In this document: positions 54,068-64,000 of the stretch, piece after piece
Numbering within the stretch: position 1 is the stretch's first letter
Layout: the number at the start of each line of letters is the position of its first letter
Assembly: GCF_927312905.1 (NCBI RefSeq)
Contig: NZ_CAKMHQ010000030.1
Coordinates: 1-64,000, forward strand
DNA from: Candidatus Nitrotoga sp. 1052
Lineage (GTDB): Bacteria > Pseudomonadota > Gammaproteobacteria > Burkholderiales > Gallionellaceae
Length of the DNA: 64,000 nucleotides
Direction of reading: 5' to 3'
Translations under genes and position numbers: made by a program
The notes under the pieces: model-generated
The model's input: only the letters and a program-made list of their open reading frames with translations
What the model was told of the DNA's origin: nothing
The model's database searches: none

Positions 54068-54436
54068 ATGGCTGTTAATAAGGCTGACATTCTGGACGCA
54101 ATTGCACAAATGACCGTGTTGGAGTTGTCTGCACTGATCAAGGAAATGGAAGAAAAATTTGGTGTGTCCGCTGCTGCTGCGGCAGTTGCTGCACCAGTCG
54201 CTGCTGCTGCTGCCGCAGTTGAGCAAACAGAATTCAGTGTGATATTAAGTTCTGCGGGTGCCAGCAAGGTGAACGTGATTAAAGTGGTTCGCGCGATTAC
54301 CGGTCTTGGGCTGAAAGAAGCTAAGGATTTGGTGGACGGAGCACCGAAGGCAGTGAAAGAAGGGGTGAACAAGGCTGATGCTGACGCTATCCTGAAGCAA
54401 TTGATCGAGGCTGGCGCAACTGCTGAAATTAAGTAA
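54068..54436 (+). CDS. rplL: 50S ribosomal protein L7/L12
   Basis: 122 residues. The N-terminal dimer domain, the alanine-rich hinge ([17 protein letters not shown]) and the C-terminal domain with [23 protein letters not shown] are clear. AGGAG precedes the ATG. It is separated from rpoB by a hairpin. Confidence 0.98.
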   Translation: MAVNKADILDAIAQMTVLELSALIKEMEEKFGVSAAAAAVAAPVAAAAAAVEQTEFSVILSSAGASKVNVIKVVRAITGLGLKEAKDLVDGAPKAVKEGVNKADADAILKQLIEAGATAEIK

Positions 54437-54451
54437 TTATTGTACGCGTCG

Positions 54452-54480
54452 AAAGGCTGACGGATGCCCGCCAGCCTTTT
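54452..54480 (+). promoter_or_regulatory. rplL-rpoB attenuator hairpin
   Basis: AAAGGCTGACGG (54452-54463) pairs with CCGCCAGCCTTT (54468-54479) over ATGC (one mismatch), followed by T-rich TGCCGTTTT. Equivalent position to the attenuator of the E. coli rplL-rpoB gap, which lowers rpoBC transcription relative to the ribosomal proteins. Confidence 0.8.
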
Positions 54481-54559
54481 GCCGTTTTAAGAAGATAACG
54501 GACAGCAAGCTACAAAACGCTTTTTGTTCATTGTCCTTTCCCTCGGTCGTGGAGATATC

Positions 54560-57500
54560 ATGAGTTATTCTTTTACTGAAAAAAAACGTATTCGTAAAAG
54601 TTTTGCGAAACGTATTGGTGCTTTGCCGATACCATTTTTGCTGTCCACGCAACTAGAATCCTACAGTGCTTTTCTTCAGGCTAACCAATTGCCTGACCAG
54701 CGCATCAATGATGGCTTGCAGGCAGCATTCCATTCGATTTTTCCGATTGAGAGCCATAATAAATATGCACGTCTTGACTTTGTTAGCTACAACTTGGGTA
54801 CGCCACCCTTCGATGTGAAGGAGTGCCAGCAACGCGGTTTGACTTATGCTTCCCCGATACGTGCTCGTGTGCGCCTGACCTTATTCGATAAGGAGGTATC
54901 CAAACCGACCGTCGTGAAGGAAGTGAAAGAGCAAGAAGTATACATGGGAGAAATACCCCTAATGACCAATACTGGTTCATTCGTCATTAATGGCACCGAG
55001 CGCGTTATCGTTTCGCAATTGCATCGTTCACCTGGCGTGTTCTTTGAGCATGACCGCGGCAAGACGCATAGCTCAGGCAAGCTGCTATTTTCCGCACGCA
55101 TTATTCCCTATCGCGGTTCATGGCTGGATTTTGAGTTCGATGCTAAGGATTATGTCTATTTCCGTATAGATCGTCGTCGCAAAATGCCGGTCACTATTCT
55201 ATTGAAATCATTGGGTTATACACCTGAGCAGATACTTGCGGCGTTTTTTGAGTTCGATACATTTCACTTTGGTAAAAAAGGCATCCAATTTGAGGTTGTG
55301 CCAGAACGGCTGCGCGGTGAAGTCGCACGCTTTGATATCCTGGACAAGAGTGGCAAGGTGATCGTGGCCGGTGGCAAGCGCATCACTGTGCGCCATATAC
55401 GTGAAATTCAGGAAGCTGGCATTGACAAGTTGGCGGTAGGGGAGGATTTCCTGTTCGAGCGCGTGTTAGCGCATAACGTGATAGATAAGGATAGCGGCGA
55501 AATTATCGCCAATGCCAACGATGAGATCACTGAAACACTGCTGGCTAAGTTGCAGGCGGCGGGAGAGAAAAAAATTCGCACGTTATACACCAATAATCTG
55601 GATCAAGGCGGCTACATTTCGCAGACTCTGCGTGCTGATGAGACCACCGACCAGTGGACAGCGCGAGTTGCTATCTATCGCATGATTCGTCCTGGAGAGC
55701 CGCCTACAGAGGACGCGGTGGAAAATCTCTTTAACGGCCTGTTCTTTTCTGAAGAGCGCTATAACTTGTCGGTTGTGGGGCGTATGAAATTCAACCGTCG
55801 TATCGGTTCGGATGAGCTGACAGGGTCAGTCACGCTATCTAATGAAGATATCGTGGCGGTAATAAAAATTATGGTCGAGTTGCGCAATGGTCGTGGCGAA
55901 ATTGACGATATTGATCATCTCGGCAACCGGCGTGTGCGCGCTGTAGGTGAGCTGGCTGAAAACCAGTTTCGCACTGGGTTGGCACGCGTCGAACGTGCGG
56001 TGAAGGAGCGTTTGGGTCAGGCCGAAGCGGACAATCTGATGCCGCATGACTTGATTAATGCAAAACCAATTTCTGCGGCGGTCAAGGAGTTTTTCGGCTC
56101 CAGCCAGTTGTCGCAATTCATGGATCAGACTAACCCCTTATCCGAAGTGACGCACAAACGCCGCATTTCTGCTCTTGGCCCTGGTGGATTGACTCGTGAA
56201 CGTGCTGGCTTCGAGGTGCGTGATGTACACCCGACACATTATGGTCGTTTGTGCCCGATTGAGACGCCAGAGGGTCCGAATATCGGCTTGATCAACTCGT
56301 TGGCGCTATATGCGCGCATCAATAATTATGGTTTTATTGAAACCCCATATCGTCAGGTGGCTAAGGGTAAGGCGACTGATGAAGTTAAATATTTGTCTGC
56401 GATTGAGGAAGGCAAGTTCACCATTGCTCAGGCCAACGCTGAGCTAGACAGTAAGGGAAAATTTACCAATGACGTGATTTCATCCCGGCAGCACAATGAG
56501 TTTGTGCTGGCTTCGCCGGATCGCATTGAATACATGGATGTGGCACCTGCTCAAGTGGTGTCGGTGGCAGCGGCGCTGATACCTTTTTTGGAGCATGACG
56601 ATGCAAATCGAGCTTTAATGGGTGCCAATATGCAGCGCCAAGCTGTACCTTGTTTGCGTGCAGAGAAAGCGTTGGTTGGAACTGGAGTCGAACGCACTGT
56701 GGCAGTGGATTCTGGCACCACAGTGCAGGCATGGCGTGGCGGGCGAATAGATTACGTGGATGCAGGTCGTATTGTGGTGCGCGTTAATGACGATGAAACT
56801 ACGCACGGCGAAGTCGGCGTGGATATATATAATCTGACCAAGTACACCCGTTCCAATCAGAATACCAATATTAACCAGCGTCCGCTGGTTAAAATGGGGG
56901 ACGTGATTGCGCGTTACGACGTGATCGCCGACGGCGCGTCCACCGATATGGGCGAGCTGGCTCTGGGCCAGAATATGCTGGTGGCGTTCATGCCTTGGAA
57001 TGGCTACAACTACGAGGACTCGATTCTGATTTCCGAGCGCGTGGTGTCGGAAGATCGCTTCACCTCTATTCATATCGAAGAGCTCACCGTGGTAGCGCGC
57101 GATACCAAGCTTGGCTCGGAAGAAATTACTCGTGACATTCCTAATTTGTCCGAGGGGCAAATGGCGCGTTTGGATGAGTGCGGCATTGTGCACATCGGCG
57201 CGGAAGTTGGAGTCGGTGACGTTCTGGTTGGTAAAGTCACGCCCAAAGGTGAAACTCAACTAACACCGGAAGAGAAACTGCTGCGTGCTATTTTTGGCGA
57301 AAAAGCATCCGATGTTAAGGACACCAGTTTGCGCGTGCAGGCGGGTATTTCCGGGACAGTGATAGATGTGCAGGTGTTTACGCGAGAGGGATTGCAGCGT
57401 GATCAGCGCGCGCAACAGATTATCGATGACGAATTGAAACGTTACAAGAAAGATTTGGCTGATCAAATGCGCATCGTTGAAGCCGATGTATTCACCCGTC

Positions 57501-58639
57501 TGGGTAAGCTGTTATTAGGCAAGGTGGCTAATGGAGGGCCAAAGAAGCTGGCTAAGGGGACCAAGCTGACCAAGGATTATCTGACTGGCTTGGAGCGTTA
57601 TCAGTGGTTCGACATACGTCTCGGTAACGAAGATACCGCATCGCAACTGGAGCAGGTCAAAGAGGGTTTGGCGCAGAAGCGTTTGGAATTCGATGCGGCA
57701 TTCGAATTAAAGAAGCGCAATTTGACTCAAGGTGACGAACTGCAAGTTGGTGTGCAGAAGATGGTTAAGGTGTATGTGGCGGTGAAACGCCGTTTGCAGC
57801 CTGGCGACAAGATGGCTGGTCGTCATGGTAATAAAGGTGTGGTGTCACGTATTGTGCCGGTAGAAGACATGCCTTACATGGCGGATGGCACGCCAGTTGA
57901 CATCGTGCTGAACCCACTTGGTGTTCCATCGCGTATGAATGTGGGGCAGATATTGGAAACTCATCTGGGTTGGGCAGCCAAGGGCTTGGGGCAGAAGATC
58001 GGCAAGATGCTGGAATCGCAAGCTAAGATTGAAAAAATACGAACATTCCTCGGTAAGATTTATATGCATGAACAGGCTGCGGAGATTGCTGCGTTCAGTG
58101 ATGAGGAAGTGCTAGACCTATGCCGTAACTTGAGCGGCGGTGTGCCTTTCGCCACGCCAGTGTTCGATGGCGCGAATGAAGATGAAATTAAGGACATGTT
58201 AGAGCTAGCAGACTTACCGCGTTCTGGCCAGATAACCCTATACGATGGGCGAACTGGAGTTGCATTTGACCGGTCGGTTACAGTTGGTTATATGCATGTG
58301 CTGAAGCTGAACCACTTGGTGGATGACAAGATGCACGCGCGTTCCACTGGTCCGTACAGCTTGGTAACACAGCAACCGCTGGGCGGCAAAGCACAGTTCG
58401 GCGGCCAGCGTTTCGGTGAAATGGAAGTGTGGGCGCTGGAAGCGTATGGCGCAGCCTACACGCTGCAGGAAATGCTTACGGTCAAATCAGATGACGTAGC
58501 TGGACGCACCAAAATTTACGAAAGCATTGTCAAGGGCGATCACAAGATTGATGCCGGCATGCCGGAGTCGTTCAATGTACTAACCAAGGAAATCCGCTCC
58601 TTGGGCATTGATATCGATCTTGTTCGTCATCGAGAGTAG
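54560..58639 (+). CDS. rpoB: RNA polymerase beta subunit
   Basis: 1359 residues, standard for betaproteobacteria. [17 protein letters not shown] opens the protein; rifampicin-pocket [19 protein letters not shown] and later [17 protein letters not shown] are unaltered in the positions I read. [15 protein letters not shown] near 1060 and the C-terminal [18 protein letters not shown] are present. ATG 54560 with GGAG upstream is chosen. Confidence 0.98.
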   Translation: MSYSFTEKKRIRKSFAKRIGALPIPFLLSTQLESYSAFLQANQLPDQRINDGLQAAFHSIFPIESHNKYARLDFVSYNLGTPPFDVKECQQRGLTYASPIRARVRLTLFDKEVSKPTVVKEVKEQEVYMGEIPLMTNTGSFVINGTERVIVSQLHRSPGVFFEHDRGKTHSSGKLLFSARIIPYRGSWLDFEFDAKDYVYFRIDRRRKMPVTILLKSLGYTPEQILAAFFEFDTFHFGKKGIQFEVVPERLRGEVARFDILDKSGKVIVAGGKRITVRHIREIQEAGIDKLAVGEDFLFERVLAHNVIDKDSGEIIANANDEITETLLAKLQAAGEKKIRTLYTNNLDQGGYISQTLRADETTDQWTARVAIYRMIRPGEPPTEDAVENLFNGLFFSEERYNLSVVGRMKFNRRIGSDELTGSVTLSNEDIVAVIKIMVELRNGRGEIDDIDHLGNRRVRAVGELAENQFRTGLARVERAVKERLGQAEADNLMPHDLINAKPISAAVKEFFGSSQLSQFMDQTNPLSEVTHKRRISALGPGGLTRERAGFEVRDVHPTHYGRLCPIETPEGPNIGLINSLALYARINNYGFIETPYRQVAKGKATDEVKYLSAIEEGKFTIAQANAELDSKGKFTNDVISSRQHNEFVLASPDRIEYMDVAPAQVVSVAAALIPFLEHDDANRALMGANMQRQAVPCLRAEKALVGTGVERTVAVDSGTTVQAWRGGRIDYVDAGRIVVRVNDDETTHGEVGVDIYNLTKYTRSNQNTNINQRPLVKMGDVIARYDVIADGASTDMGELALGQNMLVAFMPWNGYNYEDSILISERVVSEDRFTSIHIEELTVVARDTKLGSEEITRDIPNLSEGQMARLDECGIVHIGAEVGVGDVLVGKVTPKGETQLTPEEKLLRAIFGEKASDVKDTSLRVQAGISGTVIDVQVFTREGLQRDQRAQQIIDDELKRYKKDLADQMRIVEADVFTRLGKLLLGKVANGGPKKLAKGTKLTKDYLTGLERYQWFDIRLGNEDTASQLEQVKEGLAQKRLEFDAAFELKKRNLTQGDELQVGVQKMVKVYVAVKRRLQPGDKMAGRHGNKGVVSRIVPVEDMPYMADGTPVDIVLNPLGVPSRMNVGQILETHLGWAAKGLGQKIGKMLESQAKIEKIRTFLGKIYMHEQAAEIAAFSDEEVLDLCRNLSGGVPFATPVFDGANEDEIKDMLELADLPRSGQITLYDGRTGVAFDRSVTVGYMHVLKLNHLVDDKMHARSTGPYSLVTQQPLGGKAQFGGQRFGEMEVWALEAYGAAYTLQEMLTVKSDDVAGRTKIYESIVKGDHKIDAGMPESFNVLTKEIRSLGIDIDLVRHRE

Positions 58640-58642
58640 GGG

Positions 58643-58688
58643 GCGGTGCGCTCGGCGTACCGCTCAAGATTGGTGCGCCGGGCGCACC
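58643..58688 (+). repeat. two tandem hairpins in the rpoB-rpoC gap
   Basis: First: GCGGTGCGC (58643-58651) with GCGTACCGC (58655-58663), one G-U/mismatch. Second: GGTGCGC (58672-58678) with GCGCACC (58682-58688), perfect. Both have three-base loops. The second arm resembles the common GTAGGGTGCGCCCGGCGCACC repeat. There is no T tract. Confidence 0.75.
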
Positions 58689-58720
58689 CTACATTGCTGC
58701 CGAATATTTAGGAGTTACAT

Positions 58721-61700
58721 ATGAAAGCATTGCTGGATTTGTTCAGGCAAGTAACGCAGAAGGAGGAGTTCGACGCAATCAAGATCGGGCTGGCCTCACC
58801 GGAGAAAATCCGTTCTTGGTCCTACGGCGAAGTGAAGAAGCCGGAAACCATTAACTACCGAACCTTCAAGCCGGAGCGCGATGGTTTGTTTTGCGCCAAG
58901 ATTTTTGGCCCGACCAAGGACTATGAGTGCTTGTGCGGCAAGTATAAGCGTCTGAAACATCGTGGGGTGATCTGCGAGAAATGCGGTGTGGAAGTAACGC
59001 TATCTAAAGTGCGCCGCGAACGCATGGGCCATATTGAGCTGGCAAGTCCGGTGGCACATATTTGGTTCTTAAAATCGTTACCGTCGCGCTTGGGAATGGT
59101 GCTGGATATGACGTTACGCGACATAGAACGCGTACTCTATTTCGAGGCTTACGTAGTGACCGATCCTGGGATGTCCACGCTCGAACGCGCTCAATTGCTA
59201 TCTGAAGATGATTATCTGGCCAAGCTGGAAGAGTACGGCGATGAGTTTTCAGCAGTAATGGGGGCAGAAGGCATACGCGCTCTATTGCACGCACTGGATG
59301 TGCCAGCTGAGGTGGAAAAGCTGCGCGCTGATCTTGAAGCAACCAGCTCCGAGACAAAAATCAAGAAGTATGCGAAGCGGTTGAAGATCCTTGAGGCATT
59401 TCTGGTCTCGGGCATCAAACCAGAGTGGATGATTATGTTGGTGCTGCCAGTGTTGCCGCCAGAACTACGTCCCCTAGTGCCGCTAGATGGCGGACGCTTT
59501 GCGACTTCTGATCTGAATGATTTGTATCGTCGTGTAATTAACCGAAATAACCGTTTGAAACGCCTTTTGGAGTTGAAGGCGCCGGAAATTATTGTGCGCA
59601 ACGAGAAACGTATGCTTCAGGAATCAATTGATTCGCTGCTGGACAATGGCCGTCGCGGCAAGGCAATGACTGGTGCTAACAAGCGTCCGCTGAAGTCATT
59701 GGCTGACATGATCAAAGGCAAAGGCGGCCGTTTCCGTCAGAATTTGCTAGGCAAGCGCGTAGATTATTCCGGTCGCTCCGTAATTGTGGTGGGTCCGCAA
59801 CTGAAATTGCATCAGTGCGGCTTGCCCAAAAAAATGGCGCTGGAGCTATTCAAGCCATTCATTTTCCATAAACTGGAAGTTCTCGGGCTAGCCACAACGA
59901 TAAAGGCGGGCAAGCGCATGGTGGAAGCGGAAGAGCCGGTTGTGTGGGACATCCTGGAAGATGTCATCCGTGAACATCCGGTGCTGCTGAATCGAGCGCC
60001 TACACTGCATCGTCTCGGCATTCAGGCGTTCGAACCAATACTGATTGAAGGCAAAGCGATCCAGTTACATCCATTAGTTTGTACGGCATTCAACGCCGAT
60101 TTTGACGGTGATCAGATGGCAGTGCACGTGCCGCTGTCACTGGAAGCGCAGATGGAATGCCGCACCTTGATGCTGGCCTCCAATAACGTGTTGTCGCCTG
60201 CCAATGGCGAGCCTATCATTGTTCCGTCGCAGGATATCGTGCTGGGGTTGTACTATATGACGCGCGAAAAAATCGGTGCGCTGGGCGAGGGTGCGTTGTT
60301 CGCTGACGTGTCTGAAGCGCTACGTGCCTATGAGTCTGGTTATGTTGATCTGCATGCCAAGGTGGTGGTGCGCATTAAAGAAATTTATTTTGATGAAAAA
60401 AATGAGCGTCAGGAAAAGCGTACACGCTATGAAACTACCGTGGGACGTGCCATTCTGTCAGATATTTTGCCACCCGGTCTGCCGTTCAGCTTGGTCAATA
60501 AAGCATTAAAGAAGAAAGAGATCTCTCGTCTGATTAACACCAGCTTCAGCCGTTGTGGTTTGCGCAACACCGTGATTATGGCTGACAAGTTAATGACCAC
60601 CGGCTTTACTTATGCTACCCGCGCCGGTATTTCAATTTGCTTGGATGACATGCTGGTGCCACCGCAAAAAAATGAGTTAATTGACGCGGCGGGAAAAGAG
60701 GTTCGTGAGATTGACGTGCAATACACATCCGGTTTGGTGACCCAGGGCGAACGTTACAATAAGGTGGTCGACATCTGGGGCCGCACTGGTGATCTGGTAG
60801 CTAAGGCTATGATGGATCAGTTGGGTAGCGAGCCGGTGATAGACCGTGCCAGCGGCAAACAGCTTGCTGATAAAAAAGGCAAAGTAGTGATGCAGGAGTC
60901 TTTCAATTCCATCTATATGATGGCAGATTCTGGTGCGCGCGGTTCTGCGGCTCAGATTCGTCAGTTAGCAGGCATGCGCGGTCTGATGGCCAAGCCAGAT
61001 GGTTCAATCATTGAAACCCCGATTACCGCTAACTTTCGCGAGGGGCTGAATATGCTGCAATACTTTATTTCCACCCATGGTGCGCGAAAAGGTTTGGCTG
61101 ATACTGCATTGAAGACAGCGAACTCTGGTTACCTAACGCGTCGTCTGGTAGATGTGACCCAAGATTTAGTGGTGGCTGAGGAAGATTGTGGTACCAGCAA
61201 CGGTGCCGCATTGAAGGCATTGGTTGAAGGTGGCGAGGTGATTGAAGCATTGCGTGAGCGAATACTGGGTCGCGTTGCTAGCAAGGATATCGTCAATCCT
61301 GAAAGCAGCGAAACTCTATATGAAGCGGGCACTCTGCTGGATGAAGATATGGTGGAAAACATTGAGTCGTTGGGTGTCGACGAAGTTCATGTGCGGACGC
61401 CCCTGACATGTGAAACTCGCTATGGTTTGTGCGTCAAATGTTATGGTCGCGACTTAGGTCGAGGTGGCCCTGTGACGGTAGGTGAGGCAGTTGGCGTAAT
61501 TGCTGCGCAGTCAATCGGCGAGCCAGGTACCCAATTAACCATGCGTACCTTCCACATCGGTGGTGCGGCATCGCGTACCGTGGTGGCTAGTCAGGTCGAA
61601 GGTAAGTCAAATGGTCAGGTGAAGTACAGCACGAACATGCGTACCGTCAGCAATACTCGAGGTGAGTTAGTGGTGGTAGCGCGTAGTGGCGAAATAATGG

Positions 61701-62944
61701 TCACCGATGATCATGGACGCGAGCGCGAGCGTCACAAGGTGCCATACGGCGCGATGTTGACTGTGCGTGAAGGCAGCCCAGTTCGTGCAGGCGAAGTGCT
61801 GGCTACATGGGATCCGCATACGCGTCCGATTATTACCGAATATGCCGGTCGGGCGCGCTTTGAAAATGTAAAAGAGGGCGTTACCGTTACCAGGGAGATT
61901 GATGAAGTAACCGGATTATCCACTCTTGTGGTGGATCCTAAGCTTGCTGGTACGCAAGGCAAGGGCGTGCTACGGCCATTGGTACGCTTGCTCGACGAGG
62001 AAGGGCACGAGATTAAGATTGCCGGTACCGAATTACCAATTTCGGTGACCTTTCAGACGGGTTGTATCATCACTGTAGAAGATGGTCAGCATGTTGGCGT
62101 GGGTGAGGTGCTGGCACGTATTCCGCAGGAAAGCAGCAAGACACGTGATATTACTGGAGGTCTTCCGCGTGTTGCGGAACTTTTTGAGGCTCGTTCGCCT
62201 AAGAATGCCGGTATGTTAGCGGAAGTTACCGGAACAGCGTCGTTCGGCAAGGATACCAAGGGTAAGCAACGTTTGGTTATCACTGATATGGAAGGTGTGG
62301 CGCATGAATTTCTGATCACTAAGGACAAACATGTACTAGTGCACGATGGACAAATGGTAACCCAAGGCGAAATGATTGTGGATGGTCCGCGCGATCCGCA
62401 TGACATTTTGCGCTTGCTGGGCGTGGCAGCGCTGGCGCGTTACATTGCCGACGAAGTGCAGGATGTGTATCGCCTGCAGGGCGTTAAGATTAACGACAGG
62501 CATATCGAAGTGATAGTGCGCCAAATGTTGCGCCGAGTACAGATTGTGGATGAAGGTGATACTAAGTTCATTCCCAAAGAGCAGGTGGAGCGTGCAGATT
62601 TGTTGCAAGAGAATGAACGTGTTGAGAAAGAAGGCAAGCAGCCGGCAACCTATGAATATATGCTGCTGGGAATCACCAAGGCTTCATTGTCCACTGATTC
62701 GTTTATCTCTGCGGCATCCTTTCAGGAAACCACGCGCGTGCTGACCGAAGCTGCGATTATGGGCAAGAGAGACGAGCTGCGTGGGCTGAAGGAGAACGTC
62801 ATTGTGGGCCGCTTGATCCCGGCTGGCACTGGCTTAGCCTATCATGCCGCGCGGCGTAAGCAGCGGCTCGGGTTGGGTATGTCAGCGACAGTGTTGAGCG
62901 AAGGAGAGCAAGCCGCAGAAACACAAGATAACCAGCTTGCTTGA
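58721..62944 (+). CDS. rpoC: RNA polymerase beta' subunit
   Basis: 1407 residues. The zinc-finger [20 protein letters not shown] near 70, the catalytic NADFDGDQM near 460, the second zinc site [16 protein letters not shown] near 890 and the trigger-loop [14 protein letters not shown] are present. AGGAG precedes the ATG. Length and ends are normal. Confidence 0.98.
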   Translation: MKALLDLFRQVTQKEEFDAIKIGLASPEKIRSWSYGEVKKPETINYRTFKPERDGLFCAKIFGPTKDYECLCGKYKRLKHRGVICEKCGVEVTLSKVRRERMGHIELASPVAHIWFLKSLPSRLGMVLDMTLRDIERVLYFEAYVVTDPGMSTLERAQLLSEDDYLAKLEEYGDEFSAVMGAEGIRALLHALDVPAEVEKLRADLEATSSETKIKKYAKRLKILEAFLVSGIKPEWMIMLVLPVLPPELRPLVPLDGGRFATSDLNDLYRRVINRNNRLKRLLELKAPEIIVRNEKRMLQESIDSLLDNGRRGKAMTGANKRPLKSLADMIKGKGGRFRQNLLGKRVDYSGRSVIVVGPQLKLHQCGLPKKMALELFKPFIFHKLEVLGLATTIKAGKRMVEAEEPVVWDILEDVIREHPVLLNRAPTLHRLGIQAFEPILIEGKAIQLHPLVCTAFNADFDGDQMAVHVPLSLEAQMECRTLMLASNNVLSPANGEPIIVPSQDIVLGLYYMTREKIGALGEGALFADVSEALRAYESGYVDLHAKVVVRIKEIYFDEKNERQEKRTRYETTVGRAILSDILPPGLPFSLVNKALKKKEISRLINTSFSRCGLRNTVIMADKLMTTGFTYATRAGISICLDDMLVPPQKNELIDAAGKEVREIDVQYTSGLVTQGERYNKVVDIWGRTGDLVAKAMMDQLGSEPVIDRASGKQLADKKGKVVMQESFNSIYMMADSGARGSAAQIRQLAGMRGLMAKPDGSIIETPITANFREGLNMLQYFISTHGARKGLADTALKTANSGYLTRRLVDVTQDLVVAEEDCGTSNGAALKALVEGGEVIEALRERILGRVASKDIVNPESSETLYEAGTLLDEDMVENIESLGVDEVHVRTPLTCETRYGLCVKCYGRDLGRGGPVTVGEAVGVIAAQSIGEPGTQLTMRTFHIGGAASRTVVASQVEGKSNGQVKYSTNMRTVSNTRGELVVVARSGEIMVTDDHGRERERHKVPYGAMLTVREGSPVRAGEVLATWDPHTRPIITEYAGRARFENVKEGVTVTREIDEVTGLSTLVVDPKLAGTQGKGVLRPLVRLLDEEGHEIKIAGTELPISVTFQTGCIITVEDGQHVGVGEVLARIPQESSKTRDITGGLPRVAELFEARSPKNAGMLAEVTGTASFGKDTKGKQRLVITDMEGVAHEFLITKDKHVLVHDGQMVTQGEMIVDGPRDPHDILRLLGVAALARYIADEVQDVYRLQGVKINDRHIEVIVRQMLRRVQIVDEGDTKFIPKEQVERADLLQENERVEKEGKQPATYEYMLLGITKASLSTDSFISAASFQETTRVLTEAAIMGKRDELRGLKENVIVGRLIPAGTGLAYHAARRKQRLGLGMSATVLSEGEQAAETQDNQLA

Positions 62945-63071
62945 CAGGTTGGGTAATCCTCAATAGAATGCGCGGTCTTTTTGTCCGCCCACGACTGGAG
63001 GAAGTAGCATAGTTTAGGCGGCTGTTTTTTCATATTGTTGATACATAAGAATTTTTAGGAAAATTTAGATA

Positions 63072-63449
63072 ATGCCAACCATCAACCAATTAGTGCGCAA
63101 GCCTCGTGTTGCCGAACCTATAAAAAGCAAAGTTCCCGCTCTGGGTGGGAGTCCCCAAAAACGGGGAGTGTGTACTCGTGTATATACTACAACACCAAAG
63201 AAGCCAAACTCTGCCTTACGTAAGGTTGCCAAGGTTCGTCTGACTAATGGCTTTGAGGTTATCTCATACATTGGTGGTGAAGGCCACAATTTGCAGGAGC
63301 ACTCGGTGGTACTTATACGTGGAGGCCGTGTAAAGGATTTGCCCGGTGTTCGTTACCACATGGTACGGGGTAGTTTGGATACCGCTGGAGTAAAAGATCG
63401 TAAGCAGTCTCGTTCTAAGTATGGTGCCAAGCGTCCCAAAAAGGCTTAA
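63072..63449 (+). CDS. rpsL: 30S ribosomal protein S12
   Basis: 125 residues. [11 protein letters not shown] and [12 protein letters not shown] (Lys43, Lys44 wild-type), and [10 protein letters not shown] (with the Lys at the second streptomycin-resistance position unaltered) are present. A tRNA-free gap of 127 bases separates it from rpoC. First gene of the str operon. Confidence 0.98.
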   Translation: MPTINQLVRKPRVAEPIKSKVPALGGSPQKRGVCTRVYTTTPKKPNSALRKVAKVRLTNGFEVISYIGGEGHNLQEHSVVLIRGGRVKDLPGVRYHMVRGSLDTAGVKDRKQSRSKYGAKRPKKA

Positions 63450-63519
63450 ATTATTGCCAAGCCAGTATTTAAGAATTAGCCAGTTTTTTGAATTAGCCAG
63501 TTAACATGAGGTTTAAGAT

Positions 63520-63990
63520 ATGCCAAGACGTAGAGAAGTTCCAAAGCGCGAAATCCTGCCGGATCCAAAATATGGCAACCAAGATCTTTCCAAGTTCGTT
63601 AATGTTTTGATGACCGCTGGTAAAAAATCTGTTGCCGAGCGCATTCTTTATGGCGCTTTGGAGCAAATCGTTAAGAAAAGCGGTAAAGATCCGATCGAGG
63701 TGTTCAATCTTGCGTTGACCAATGTCAAACCTCAGGTTGAGGTAAAGAGCCGTCGCGTCGGGGGGGCTAACTATCAGGTTCCCGTTGAAGTTCGTCCTTC
63801 GCGCCGAATGGCGTTGGCCATGCGCTGGCTAAAAGATTTTGCACGCAAGCGTGGTGAAAAATCCATGGGTATGCGGTTGGCGGGCGAATTGCTCGATGCG
63901 TCAGAAAGTCGTGGTGGCGCAGTTAAAAAGCGTGAAGAAGTTCACCGCATGGCTGAGGCGAATAAAGCCTTTTCGCACTTCCGTTTCTAG
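63520..63990 (+). CDS. rpsG: 30S ribosomal protein S7
   Basis: 156 residues, with [18 protein letters not shown] at the start and the 16S-binding [19 protein letters not shown] at the end. The gene closes ten bases from the window end; fusA and tuf would follow. Confidence 0.98.
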   Translation: MPRRREVPKREILPDPKYGNQDLSKFVNVLMTAGKKSVAERILYGALEQIVKKSGKDPIEVFNLALTNVKPQVEVKSRRVGGANYQVPVEVRPSRRMALAMRWLKDFARKRGEKSMGMRLAGELLDASESRGGAVKKREEVHRMAEANKAFSHFRF

Positions 63991-64000
63991 AGGTTTTTCT

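Overview
The window is about 64 kb of a bacterial chromosome that reads as a betaproteobacterium, most likely order Nitrosomonadales and possibly a Gallionellaceae relative. This placement is inferred from protein resemblance and gene order (hisCBHAFIE followed by HIT and tatABC, then a Do-type protease and Nif3; pilD-coaE-zapD-yacG; tRNA-Tyr-Gly-Thr-tuf-tRNA-Trp-secE-nusG-rplKAJL-rpoBC-rpsLG). A 16S or concatenated-protein tree would be needed to name the lineage. No rRNA genes, CRISPR arrays or prophage are seen.

Layout. 1-5500: end of an unknown gene, a nitronate-monooxygenase-like flavoprotein, an NsrR/Rrf2 regulator with a perfect palindrome at its own start, a BolA-like protein, and groES-groEL under a promoter overlapped by a perfect CIRCE operator, then tRNA-Phe. 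5500-13300: an accessory, decaying region with a DUF3135 protein, a 180-bp MITE placed just upstream of an exported dienelactone-hydrolase-like protein, a BrnT/BrnA-like toxin-antitoxin pair, an orphan HigA-like antitoxin, scraps of a group II intron, an ABC transporter and an IS3-family element, and a surface-polysaccharide patch (GT4 glycosyltransferase and TylF-like methyltransferase) flanked by two broken sulfatase genes. 13300-24000: mutY, an AsmA-like protein, an exported ferritin-like/cupredoxin pair next to a predicted Fe-S cluster-sensing regulator, yajQ, ppnP, the arginine genes argG and argD-argF, and rpsT.

24300-37400: an internally deleted insertion-sequence derivative, the histidine operon, hinT, tatABC, a single-PDZ Do protease, a Nif3-like protein, an unknown protein and a bifunctional spoT/rel gene. 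37500-42350: a second MITE-like inverted repeat, then an arsenosugar-type cluster: arsS, a fused VTT-membrane/disulfide oxidoreductase, a short degenerate or novel exported ORF, and two TIGR04283/TIGR04282-like proteins. 42800-48800: a Nudix-ThiE fusion, yacG, zapD, coaE, pilD and a Kef-type antiporter. 49200-64000: the tRNA-tuf-secE-nusG-L11-L1-L10-L7/L12-rpoBC-S12-S7 block.

Most of the window is conserved housekeeping sequence. The parts that reward a second look are the ferritin/cupredoxin/Fe-S regulator module, the arsenosugar-type cluster with its membrane-oxidoreductase fusion, several families of short inverted-repeat elements in promoter regions, and the IS and sulfatase remains at 8.9-13.1 kb. 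I did not find a clearly unprecedented multi-gene system.
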